Position numbers and translations under genes: made by a program
Shown here: in pieces, positions 1 through 6,467 of the stretch
Position numbering within the stretch: the first letter of the stretch is position 1
Layout of the letters: the number at the start of each line of letters is the position of its first letter
The notes under the pieces: generated by a model
The model's database searches: none
Told to the model about the DNA's origin: nothing
Seen by the model: only the letters and a program-made list of their open reading frames with translations
Assembly (NCBI GenBank): GCA_018646565.1
Contig: JABGUO010000370.1
Location: forward strand, 1 to 7,478
Source of the DNA: Opitutia bacterium
GTDB taxonomy: Bacteria > Verrucomicrobiota > Verrucomicrobiia > Opitutales > Seribacteraceae
Length of the DNA stretch: 7,478 nt
Reading direction: 5' to 3'

Positions 1-182
1 ATGCGCTCAAGATCCAATTGCCAGGGAGAAATTCCGTTCGGGCCGATTAATGAATCTGCCTGGCTCCAGTAAGAAAGAAAGGCGGTCAGTGTAACCAAGC
101 CAAGGCAACGGCCAAAAAGCCAATGAGCGAAAATAAAAGATTGGGAGGTATTTTCCGTGCGGTCTTGGGAAATACTAAGCAT
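1..182 (-). CDS. Lipase maturation factor-like membrane protein, N-terminal part (cut by window edge)
   Basis: Reading leftward from the ATG at 182, the frame stays open for 60 codons to the window edge, so the gene is incomplete at its 3' end. The N-terminus is polar (about residues 1-15) and is followed by a hydrophobic stretch (about 16-39, including HWLFGRCLGLVTLTAF), then a segment reading SQADSLIGPNGISPWQ. A first membrane span followed by a '(L)IG-x-x-GI-x-P' turn is the start seen in the lipase maturation factor (LMF) family, large multi-span membrane proteins. In animals they help lipases fold; in bacteria their role is poorly defined. The start lies 17 bases after the stop of the upstream 73-residue gene, so the two are probably co-transcribed. 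The family call rests on about 45 residues and could be wrong, but a membrane protein is likely. Confidence 0.7.
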   Translation of the reverse strand, partial: MLSISQDRTENTSQSFIFAHWLFGRCLGLVTLTAFLSYWSQADSLIGPNGISPWQLDLER

Positions 183-199
183 GCAGAGGAGACAAAGTA

Positions 200-421
200 C
201 TATGGCTCATTACGGGTTCGGTGGAGTGTTTCCACCCGTTGCATTAATTCCGCATAATAATCAGGGTCAATTGCAAATGACTCGATGGCCAGTGGAGGCT
301 GTTCTTTTGGGGAGAGTGGACGTTTTAAATGAAAGGTCTTCCTTCCGTGGTGACTGGCGATGGTTACTTCCGCACCAAGCGTTTCGGAGGTGGGTTCAAA
401 AATGTGAATTTTTTTCTTCAT
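200..421 (-). CDS. Small protein of unknown function (73 aa)
   Basis: I do not recognise a family. From the ATG at 421 the product is 73 residues, charged and soluble-looking, with a basic N-terminus (MKKKIHIFEP), a middle with HHGRKTFHLKRP and an acidic/aromatic patch (DPDYYAELMQRVETLH). No signal peptide or membrane span is seen. The frame can be extended to a TTG at 457 (85 residues). An AAGGAG sequence (complement of 440-445) is 15 bases from a TTG at 424 and 18 from the ATG, longer than usual for either; ATG is chosen because the sequence upstream of it looks like leader. A CATAAT -10-like box (complement of 457-462) would place a transcript start near 450, just past the upstream terminator. 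The gene precedes the LMF-like gene by 17 bases, suggesting an operon. The opposite strand is also open here, so the coding call is moderate. Confidence 0.55.
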   Translation of the reverse strand: MKKKIHIFEPTSETLGAEVTIASHHGRKTFHLKRPLSPKEQPPLAIESFAIDPDYYAELMQRVETLHRTRNEP

Positions 422-473
422 CAAGAATATTTCTATTCGCTCCTTAGCATGAGACAATTATGCCGAAGCCAAA

Positions 474-506
474 AAAAATCCCACGCTCGAAAGCAGTGGG
501 ATTTTT
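474..506 (-). terminator. Intrinsic terminator after the small lipoprotein gene
   Basis: An 11-bp stem (AAAAATCCCAC, 474-484, with GTGGGATTTTT, 496-506) is extended by an inner GCT/AGC helix closed by a CGAA tetraloop (488-491), with A495 bulged. On the minus strand the G+C part is followed by eight T residues (complement of 471-478), the form of a Rho-independent terminator. It begins about 22 bases after the stop of the lipoprotein gene. The plus-strand reading also has five T residues, so it may work in both directions, but no plus-strand gene ends here. Confidence 0.88.
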
Positions 507-528
507 AAAAGTTTAGATAATGCTAAGC

Positions 529-684
529 TTACTCGGAAGCGTTTGCATCCTTGCAGCACTCGCCACCTTCGCCACAGCACTCTGCGTCGGAACCATTGTG
601 GTCATGAGCTTCACCTTCTCCACCGCCACAGGAGGTGAAAAGTAACATTGAAAGAACAGTCAAGAGAGACAAGATATATTTCAT
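529..684 (-). CDS. Small cysteine-rich lipoprotein (51 aa)
   Basis: The ATG at 684 opens a 51-codon frame ending in TAA. Residues 1-18 form a lipoprotein signal peptide: a Lys near the start, a hydrophobic core (ILSLLTVLSMLLF), then a lipobox-like FTSC with Cys19 as the predicted lipidated residue. The mature part is only 33 residues: a Gly/Glu linker (GGGEGE), a histidine pair (AHDHN), then two Cys-Cys pairs in a near-symmetrical ECCGEGGECCKDA. The closely spaced Cys and His residues suggest metal binding or disulfide formation, which is inference. The gene stands alone between its own promoter (737-765) and a terminator (474-506). No Shine-Dalgarno sequence is visible in the leader of about 45 bases. 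I know of no named family for it. Confidence 0.82.
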   Translation of the reverse strand: MKYILSLLTVLSMLLFTSCGGGEGEAHDHNGSDAECCGEGGECCKDANASE

Positions 685-736
685 AAGAATTTAGTTGGTT
701 TGTAGTTATGAATAGTTAATTCATTAGACAAGCGAT

Positions 737-765
737 ATAACACTATTAGGTGATGGTTTTGTCAA
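737..765 (-). promoter_or_regulatory. Sigma70-like promoter for the small lipoprotein gene
   Basis: On the minus strand a perfect -35 TTGACA (complement of 760-765) is followed after 17 bases by TGTTAT (complement of 737-742), which matches TATAAT at four of six positions. The predicted transcript start is near 730, giving a leader of about 45 bases before the ATG at 684. The promoter lies between the end of pdeM and the lipoprotein gene, which supports separate transcription of the small gene. Confidence 0.68.
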
Positions 766-799
766 TGGGAAATAAAAATTCTGAATTTTTGTATTTACA

Positions 800-1465
800 C
801 TAAGCGGTAATAGGAATCTCAAAAATTTCTTTCCCATTAGTTAAAAAAATATGTTCTCCAGGGAGCGGTTGGATATTTTTCAACCCGGTGAAAGAACCAA
901 ATGCAGGAAGGATAATTTGTGACTGATTAAGATGGAAGCAGGCGGAGCGAATTTGGTCTTTCCCTCTTCCCTTAAGGGTAAAACCGGGATGGATATGCCC
1001 GGCAAGGTAGGGCTTTTCTGATTTGGAAACAGGGAGATGCCTGCATTCAATACCGAGAATATTAACCGGGTCGGGATGACATTGAATTTGTAATTCAGGC
1101 CAGGGGTCGCCGGAATTTAAATCGTGATTTCCACGAACAAGATGAACTTGAAGCGATGCAAGATTTTTTCGCCAATCGGTAAGAATTTTTCGAACTTCCT
1201 CGGTTTTTCCGACTCGGGCGTGAAAAAAATCGCCCAAAAAAATAATGGTCCGGGAATAAGTTTCCTGTACCAGTTGAGTGAGCCGGTCACAGTCATCTTG
1301 AGTAGTTCGTTCGGGGACGGGGATTCCAGATTTGCGAAATGTTGCCGCTTTTCCGAAGTGAGGGTCGGCAATAAAGAGCGTTTTTTGAGATGGCCAGTGA
1401 ATTGCGCGGTCGGCCAAAAGAGAAAATTTTTTCCCCTGCCATGAGATCTCTACTTTTGTGTTCAT
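800..1465 (-). CDS. pdeM: Ligase-associated DNA damage response metallophosphoesterase PdeM
   Basis: A 221-residue calcineurin-like phosphoesterase whose motifs appear in order: ADPHFGK (33-39; D34, H36), GDFFHAR (78-84; D79), RGNHD (111-115; N113, H114) and AGHIHP (155-160; H157, H159). Together these supply the two-metal site. ADPHFGK with a short C-terminal half, and position directly after an Lhr-type helicase, identify the PdeM subfamily, a predicted nuclease/phosphoesterase encoded with an ATP-dependent ligase, an MBL-fold exonuclease and the helicase. The length is normal for the family. The ATG at 1465 follows the helicase stop by 4 bases, with only a weak GGGA upstream, so translation is probably coupled. 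The gene ends in TAG and appears to be the last of the seven-gene run; no strong terminator follows directly. Confidence 0.95.
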   Translation of the reverse strand: MNTKVEISWQGKKFSLLADRAIHWPSQKTLFIADPHFGKAATFRKSGIPVPERTTQDDCDRLTQLVQETYSRTIIFLGDFFHARVGKTEEVRKILTDWRKNLASLQVHLVRGNHDLNSGDPWPELQIQCHPDPVNILGIECRHLPVSKSEKPYLAGHIHPGFTLKGRGKDQIRSACFHLNQSQIILPAFGSFTGLKNIQPLPGEHIFLTNGKEIFEIPITA

Positions 1466-1469
1466 TTGT

Positions 1470-3938
1470 TCAATTTCCCGCTTCCAATTCCTGGGCCATT
1501 TTACGAACGCGATCGCTCCATGATTCTGAGCTTATTTGGGTTCGGAGAGATTCCGCCCAGAGGGGAAAGGAAAAGGGAGTCAGTTTTGCGGGATTCCGGA
1601 GTACAAATAATTGGTTCTGAATTTCTCTTAGTTTTTCGGTGAGTCGTTTTGCTTCCAATTGTCTTTCCAGTACCTCCTTTCTTGCCTGAGTGAGCAAGAG
1701 GTTATCGGGGTCATACTTGGCAAATACATCAAAAAATAAACCGCCGGATGCCTGTACCTGTTTGATTGATTTTTGAGCACCGGGGTAGCCTTGGAAAATC
1801 AATCCGGCCACACGGGCCACTTCCCGGAATTGACGTTTTGCCATTTCGCTTTGATTCATACAGGTGAGTAATTCTTCCACCAATCCCTCCGGTCGCAAAA
1901 GAGTTCGCCAGGTTGTTTCATCAATCTCTTTTTCCGAATTGGAGCATAAGCTTAAGCCGTAATCGTTGAATGAAACTGACAGGGTCATGGGTTCGAGTTG
2001 TGACATCCGGTGTGCAATTAATGAGGCCAGTCCTTCATGGGCCAGTCTCCCTGCAAAGGGGAACAGGAACCAGTTTACTCCATCGTTGGTAATGGTTTTT
2101 TCGATTAAAAACTCCGATAAAGCGGGAAGATGGGATTCCTCGTTTTGGAGTTGTAATGTGCCCTGCATGGCTTTCATTTCTGGTTCGGATGTTTTGCCCA
2201 GTCGAAACTGTTCGATCCTTTCCCGCACCGACTGAGCGAGTTCGGAGGAAAGGGGGAATTTGCCCCCTCCCCAAACGGGAATCACTCCCTTGCCGGAACG
2301 GGCCAGTTTTACCACTGCAGTCAGGTCCCTTATTCGAACGAGGGTAAGGAGTTTTCCGGAAAAGAAAAAATGACTACCCTTTTTAATCCTCGCGATAAAG
2401 GACTCGTCAATCGTACCCAGAGTTTTTCCTTTCTGAAATTGAACGGTGATGGCAGGGTCACTTGTTATAGTACCAATTGACATTCTGTGAAAGCGGCTAA
2501 TTAAAGAGGATGGCACCTGATAAACCCCATCCTTTATTACCACCCGTTTGAACTGATCATATGCCTGCAGGGTTTTTCCTCCGCGAACAATAAATTCAAC
2601 GGTCCAATCCCATTCCTGCCTGGTTAAGTTACGGTAAGACCAGGCCGTTTTTATTTCAGAAATGGTTTCTGCTTCTTTAAATCCACCCCCTAGTGCCAGT
2701 GTAATTAAGTGCTGGGCAAGTAGATCTAAGGGTGCATTAAGGGGTTCTCTTTCTTCGATCTTTCCTTTGGCCATCGACTTGCGAGCAGCCGCATATTCAA
2801 TTAATTCCATCGCCTGGGTGGGCACGCAAATCACGGTACTGGTGGCACCGGGCTGGTGTCCACATCGACCAGCCCTCTGCAGTAACCGGGCAATTCCTTT
2901 GGGTCCACCAATTTGAATCACCTGTTCGACAGGAGAAAAATCAACTCCCAAATCGAGACTGCTTGTGCAGACTACGGCCTTGATTTCCCCAGTCCGCAGG
3001 CGGTTCTCGATTACTGTCCTTTCCTTCCGATCGATTGAACCGTGGTGAATCCCAATCTGACCTTTCCATTCTGGACGAACGCCAAGCAGTGCATCAAACC
3101 AGTATTCAGTTTGGGAGCGCACATTGGTAAAGACGAGCGAGGTTGTTTTTTTCTCTATCGCCTGTGCGACCTGCTCCACAAGTTTACCACCAAGATGTCC
3201 GGACCATGGAAAGCGTTCCATGTTTTTGGGTATGAGAGTTTTTACGACAAATTTTTTACGGGTATCCCCCTCGATTAGCACGCCCTCTTTCTCATTCCCC
3301 AGGAGTGTCGCCATCGCCTGCTTGAGGTTGCCGAGGGTGGCCGACAAACCCCAGGTTCGTAGTAAAGGGTTCCACTTCCTCAAGCGGGCGAGGCAAAGTT
3401 CAGTCTGGGTTCCCCGCTTAGTGGAGAGTAATTCATGCCATTCATCCACAATCACTGCCTCCAGTTCAGAGAAGGACTCCCTGGTTTCAGGATAGGAAAG
3501 AAGAAGGGAAAGACTTTCGGGCGTGGTAACCAGGGCGGTAGGGAATTTTTTTCTCTGACTTGCTTTTCTGGACCCTGTTGTGTCACCTGATCTCGATTCA
3601 ATAGTCCAGGGAAGTTGTAAGCCTTCCACCAGTTCGGTGAGGCTGCGGTTAGTATCTTCCACCAATGCCCGAAGTGGAGTTATCCATAAAACTTTGAGTC
3701 GGGCAGGGCGCTTTTTTTGAAGTTTTCCCTGGTTCATCCATTCAATGAGTGGCGGTGCCCACACGGCAAAGGTCTTCCCGGTTCCGGTGGGTGCGTGGAT
3801 CAATCCGCTTTTCCCCTCGCCGTATGCCTGCCAGGTTTTTTTTTGGAATGGAAATGGTTTCCAACCCTGTGATTGAAAAAATTGGTTTACTTCAATGGTT
3901 CCAGGGTTCTCTCTGGCCGTTTTAGTTTGTTTTTTCAA
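1470..3938 (-). CDS. lhr: Ligase-associated DNA damage response DEXH-box helicase (Lhr family)
   Basis: An 822-residue superfamily 2 ATP-dependent helicase of the Lhr branch. Motifs in order: an N-terminal FPFQKKTWQA (28-37), Walker A APTGTGKT (49-56), TPLRALVED (87-95), TTPESL (138-143), the Walker B box DEWH (165-168), motif III SAT (199-201), TNVRSQTE (271-278), SSLDLGVDF (326-334) and motif VI QRAGRCGH (354-361). About 450 further residues hold the winged-helix and C-terminal regions expected of Lhr-like proteins. The length fits the ligase-associated subfamily rather than full-length Lhr (about 1,500 residues). Lhr proteins translocate on ssDNA and unwind DNA or DNA-RNA duplexes. The start is a TTG at 3938: no ATG or GTG lies nearby and an in-frame stop occurs not far upstream. 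It begins 20 bases after the SRAP gene and ends 4 bases before pdeM. Confidence 0.95.
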   Translation of the reverse strand: MKKQTKTARENPGTIEVNQFFQSQGWKPFPFQKKTWQAYGEGKSGLIHAPTGTGKTFAVWAPPLIEWMNQGKLQKKRPARLKVLWITPLRALVEDTNRSLTELVEGLQLPWTIESRSGDTTGSRKASQRKKFPTALVTTPESLSLLLSYPETRESFSELEAVIVDEWHELLSTKRGTQTELCLARLRKWNPLLRTWGLSATLGNLKQAMATLLGNEKEGVLIEGDTRKKFVVKTLIPKNMERFPWSGHLGGKLVEQVAQAIEKKTTSLVFTNVRSQTEYWFDALLGVRPEWKGQIGIHHGSIDRKERTVIENRLRTGEIKAVVCTSSLDLGVDFSPVEQVIQIGGPKGIARLLQRAGRCGHQPGATSTVICVPTQAMELIEYAAARKSMAKGKIEEREPLNAPLDLLAQHLITLALGGGFKEAETISEIKTAWSYRNLTRQEWDWTVEFIVRGGKTLQAYDQFKRVVIKDGVYQVPSSLISRFHRMSIGTITSDPAITVQFQKGKTLGTIDESFIARIKKGSHFFFSGKLLTLVRIRDLTAVVKLARSGKGVIPVWGGGKFPLSSELAQSVRERIEQFRLGKTSEPEMKAMQGTLQLQNEESHLPALSEFLIEKTITNDGVNWFLFPFAGRLAHEGLASLIAHRMSQLEPMTLSVSFNDYGLSLCSNSEKEIDETTWRTLLRPEGLVEELLTCMNQSEMAKRQFREVARVAGLIFQGYPGAQKSIKQVQASGGLFFDVFAKYDPDNLLLTQARKEVLERQLEAKRLTEKLREIQNQLFVLRNPAKLTPFSFPLWAESLRTQISSESWSDRVRKMAQELEAGN

Positions 3939-3958
3939 AAGTCGGACCCTTTATCAGA

Positions 3959-4626
3959 TCACCAAAGGGTGGTCTGTTTTTCTGAAAATGGGTCGGTTAT
4001 GCCGGGGTCATCTTCACGGACGTGGTTTACCCGGGAACTTACCTGGTGTGCTAAGACGGTGTGCTGACATTGTGCATATTGGGATAATAAAAGATCGGGA
4101 TTGGATTGTGGGGACATCCAATCCAGCCAATCTTCAGACCTGAGGATTACCGGCATGCGGTGGTGGATAGGAAGGATGTCGGGAGAAGCGGAATGAGTCA
4201 GTACTGCAAATGTTATGTTTGATCGATCCCCCTGCTTTGATTCATTCCAAATGCCCGCATTGCAAAAGAGTGTGGTCCAGCCAGGAAGTGAAAGTAAGGA
4301 TATTTCTGAGTTTCGATTTTTTGCCATTCAAAATATCCGTCCGCGGGCACGAGGCAACGGCGGTGAAGAATGGAGTTTTGAAAAACAGGCTTCTCAAGTA
4401 CCGTTTCAATTCGGGCGTTGATCGGACTAGGATGATTTACTGTTGGTTGGCTTGCAGGATCCAACCCCCATTTTGCCAATGTCCATTCCCGTGAATTCTC
4501 CCGTTGGATCGAAATGGGGTGTTCCTGTCCGGGTGCACGATTATAACTGACAGACTGTGGGGGAGTGGGGAGTGAACAGTGGGAAGGAAGGGCTTTTTTT
4601 TGAGCCCATGAATAACGACCGCACAT
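3959..4626 (-). pseudogene. SRAP-domain (YedK/HMCES-type) abasic-site protein gene, frameshifted
   Basis: SRAP proteins cap abasic sites in single-stranded DNA by a covalent link through Cys2. The first frame (start ATG 4626, stop 4213) gives 137 residues with MCGRYS (Cys2), YNRAPGQ (28-34), KWGL (52-55), INARIET (69-75) and GYFEW (97-101). Homology stops after HSFA (residue 122). The second frame, read from about 4258 to the stop at 3959, continues with AGIWNES, a TFAVLTHSA strand, PIHHRMPVIL and an EDW motif. Adding one base near 4259-4261 joins the frames into 222 residues, the usual length. The catalytic residues of E. coli YedK (C2, N75, E105, H160) then correspond to C2, N70, E100 and H155, a constant offset after Cys2. 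As written, the product lacks the active-site His and C-terminal third. Causes could be a real lesion, a sequencing error or, less likely, programmed slippage at the local T run. Confidence 0.93.
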
Positions 4627-4648
4627 AAATTAGAAATCTAAAATGATT

Positions 4649-5323
4649 TTACTTTTTCGGTTCGGTACATAGTGCGGCAATTGGCTGTGACCGCTCGTCC
4701 TGTTCATCCGCCTGAAAAAGTTTGTGAATTTGAAAACCCGCCCGATAGGGAAAACCTTTGTCTTTAATCCATTGAGTGATGGAGGACAGAACTGAATGTT
4801 TACCAGATTGGGACCATTCGGGGTGCAGCCAGGTGGGGGCATTATACTGGGTTATATTTAATTTTTCAGACCAGTATTGAATACTGTTTTCGTCCTCCAC
4901 GATAATTTTAAATTCATCGGCAAGGCGAAGGTTTTCCTCCAAGGGTAGGGCCAGAATTTTGGGGCTGAGTGTAACCCAAGCCATCTCTCCCTTAATAGGG
5001 AAGGCTCCACAGGTTTCAATATGAACGGGAAGGTTACGGATGTTTAATTCGTAGGTAAGGTCATGTAAATTATGAATGGCGGGTTCGCCGCCAGTTATAA
5101 TGACGATCTCACAGCCGGAACTGAACGCTTCTTCTGCAAGCTCGCGTGGGGATAACCGGTCGACATTGTCCGGTTTGTGGTCGGGGTGCCAGGTGCCAGC
5201 AGAGTCGCACCATGGACAGTGAACGGGGCAACCATGAAGGCGGATAAAGAAAGCGGATTTTCCCATATGTACACCCTCGCCCTGCCAAGAGTGGAATCGT
5301 TCATAGACGGGAAGCTCACTCAC
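4649..5323 (-). CDS. queE: 7-carboxy-7-deazaguanine synthase QueE
   Basis: A radical SAM enzyme converting 6-carboxy-5,6,7,8-tetrahydropterin to 7-carboxy-7-deazaguanine, the ring-contraction step of preQ0 synthesis. Numbered from the GTG start, it has FHSWQGEG near residues 10-17, the cluster-binding Cys motif CPVHCPWC (C32, C36, C39), the SAM-contacting TGGEP (77-81), ETCG (103-106) and LSPK (119-122). I chose the GTG at 5323: it overlaps the queD stop by 8 bases (GTGAGTGA), sits close behind an A/G-rich run and gives 224 residues beginning MSELPVYERF, a normal QueE N-terminus. In-frame ATGs at 5374 and 5395 would add 17 or 24 residues but overlap queD by 59 or 80 bases. The gene ends 22 bases before the SRAP gene. 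Confidence 0.95.
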   Translation of the reverse strand: MSELPVYERFHSWQGEGVHMGKSAFFIRLHGCPVHCPWCDSAGTWHPDHKPDNVDRLSPRELAEEAFSSGCEIVIITGGEPAIHNLHDLTYELNIRNLPVHIETCGAFPIKGEMAWVTLSPKILALPLEENLRLADEFKIIVEDENSIQYWSEKLNITQYNAPTWLHPEWSQSGKHSVLSSITQWIKDKGFPYRAGFQIHKLFQADEQDERSQPIAALCTEPKK

Positions 5324-5762
5324 CCTTTTTTTCGGGTTCAAATGTGGCTGAATTGCGGGAATCTTCCTCGACATGAATTTTTTGTATCCAAGCACGGTCT
5401 TTAGTCTTCTCTTTCACCATTGCTTCAAATACAGAAAAAAGATGCCGTGCAATTCCTTCACAGGAAGCCTGTTCAATTGTAATAATTTTCAAAAGACCGG
5501 ATTGATCGAGTGCACGAATTTCATCAATTCGGGGATCGGAATTACAGACAATTGTGCCATGGTCCAGATGTTCATCAATCCAATCCGCGATGTAATGGAG
5601 TTCGCCAAAATCGACTACAAATCCATTGGAGTCGAGTTCTGTTGCACAAAAGGTAAGGGTGATAGACCAGCTATGTCCATGTAGCCGGGAGCAACGCCCC
5701 GAGTGGTTGGGTTGGCGATGGGACAAGGGAATGTCCCGGTATATTTTGCTACAAGTTAACAT
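5316..5762 (-). CDS. queD: 6-carboxy-5,6,7,8-tetrahydropterin synthase QueD
   Basis: A 148-residue member of the 6-pyruvoyl-tetrahydropterin synthase fold, converting 7,8-dihydroneopterin triphosphate to 6-carboxytetrahydropterin. The zinc ligands are His15 (PLSHRQ) and the HGH pair H28/H30. The CSRLHGH block gives the catalytic Cys24 in the CxxxHGH pattern diagnostic of QueD. Also visible are VVDFGEL (49-55), LDHG (66-69), E102 in the SCEGIA segment and HVEED (130-134), which supplies the substrate-binding Glu. The length is normal. The start ATG at 5762 is 11 bases after the queC stop, with a weak AAAGAG upstream. The stop overlaps the probable queE start by 8 bases, indicating translational coupling within a queCDE operon. 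Confidence 0.95.
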   Translation of the reverse strand: MLTCSKIYRDIPLSHRQPNHSGRCSRLHGHSWSITLTFCATELDSNGFVVDFGELHYIADWIDEHLDHGTIVCNSDPRIDEIRALDQSGLLKIITIEQASCEGIARHLFSVFEAMVKEKTKDRAWIQKIHVEEDSRNSATFEPEKKGE

Positions 5763-5773
5763 GACTGAAAAGA

Positions 5774-6430
5774 TTACTCTTTATATTCTGTTGGGTCCAA
5801 AAGACCAACTAATTCAAAAGCCTCTTTTCTTTCGACGCAAGTTCCGCATTTTCCACAATGAAATTCCCCGCCGGCGTAACAGGACCAGGTTTTTTCAAAC
5901 GGGACAGCTAATTCCTTTCCCCGCCTGACGAGATCTTCTTTACTCCATTTTACAAAGGGGCGGTGGAGTGTGATTTCACTCCAGTCCGCCAGTTTCAAAG
6001 TGCGGTCGAGGGCATCGGCAAATTCGGGTCGGCAGTCCGGGTAAATGGTATGGTCGCCTGCATGTGCGGCATAGGCAACGGTGTTAAATTGGAGAGAAAT
6101 TGCATGCCCCGCGGCAAGGGAAAGCAGGATCATGTTGCGGTTGGGCACTACGGTTGCCTTCATTGATTCTTCGGCATAATGCCCTTCGGGTAATGAGATG
6201 GAGGTATCGGTTAAGGCACTTCCTCCGAGTAATTCAGCCAACATGGGTAATTTCAGAATGGTATGGGGCAGACCGAGGGACACAGCAATTTGAGTGCTTG
6301 CGGACAGTTCTTTTTGATGTCTTTGCCCATAGTCGATGGAGAGAAGTTTTAGTTCCGCATTTTCGTGAAGTAAATGATAGGTGAGAACGGTGGAATCAAG
6401 TCCTCCGGAAAATAGAACAACTGCTTTCAT
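5774..6430 (-). CDS. queC: 7-cyano-7-deazaguanine (preQ0) synthase QueC
   Basis: An ATP-dependent enzyme that uses ammonia to convert 7-carboxy-7-deazaguanine to preQ0. From the ATG at 6430 the product has 218 residues. It begins [14 protein letters not shown] with the PP-loop SGGLDST (8-14), then DYGQRH (33-38), LGGSALTD (68-75), VPNRNM (95-100), [13 protein letters not shown] (125-137) and a four-Cys zinc site (C184, C192, C195, C198) in a TWSCYAGG...HCGKCGTC block. This is a full catalytic QueC, not the diverged QueC-like proteins of defence islands. An in-frame ATG 33 bases upstream (6463) is less likely because residue 1 of the conserved core is the 6430 Met. The 37 bases to the upstream DUF1028 gene hold no promoter or riboswitch I can recognise, so queC is probably read from upstream. 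Confidence 0.97.
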   Translation of the reverse strand: MKAVVLFSGGLDSTVLTYHLLHENAELKLLSIDYGQRHQKELSASTQIAVSLGLPHTILKLPMLAELLGGSALTDTSISLPEGHYAEESMKATVVPNRNMILLSLAAGHAISLQFNTVAYAAHAGDHTIYPDCRPEFADALDRTLKLADWSEITLHRPFVKWSKEDLVRRGKELAVPFEKTWSCYAGGEFHCGKCGTCVERKEAFELVGLLDPTEYKE

Positions 6431-6467
6431 GGTAATAAATTGAAAATGTGGTTGGTAAAACAAAAAG

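Noticed and set aside
157..447. Plus-strand 96-codon frame overlapping the 73-aa gene
   Set aside because: The minus-strand reading fits the operon direction and has an AAGGAG nearby; the plus-strand product shows no domain and overlaps the start of the LMF-like gene.
774..790. AAAAATT-CTG-AATTTTT hairpin after pdeM as a terminator for the seven-gene run
   Set aside because: The stem is seven A-T pairs with a 3-base loop and no G-C pairs, too weak for a convincing intrinsic terminator; it may be A/T-rich chance sequence near the lipoprotein promoter.
1124..1620. Open plus-strand frames opposite pdeM and the 3' end of the helicase gene
   Set aside because: They lie antisense to well-supported genes, have no recognisable domains and look like shadow frames.
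4630..4641. TTAGA-AA-TCTAA palindrome between queE and the SRAP gene
   Set aside because: It is short, A/T-rich, has a 2-base centre and lies in a 22-base gap between co-directional genes; nothing links it to regulation.
5774..6430. QueC as part of a QueC-like antiphage system (Qat or QueC-containing CBASS)
   Set aside because: The protein is a standard QueC with an intact PP-loop and zinc site, next to queD and queE; no ATPase, cyclase or effector gene of those systems is present.
6431..6467. Possible preQ1 riboswitch before queC
   Set aside because: The gap is only 37 bases, A/T-rich, and shows no C-rich loop or pseudoknot pattern of the preQ1 classes; the leader of the DUF1028 gene also shows none I can identify.
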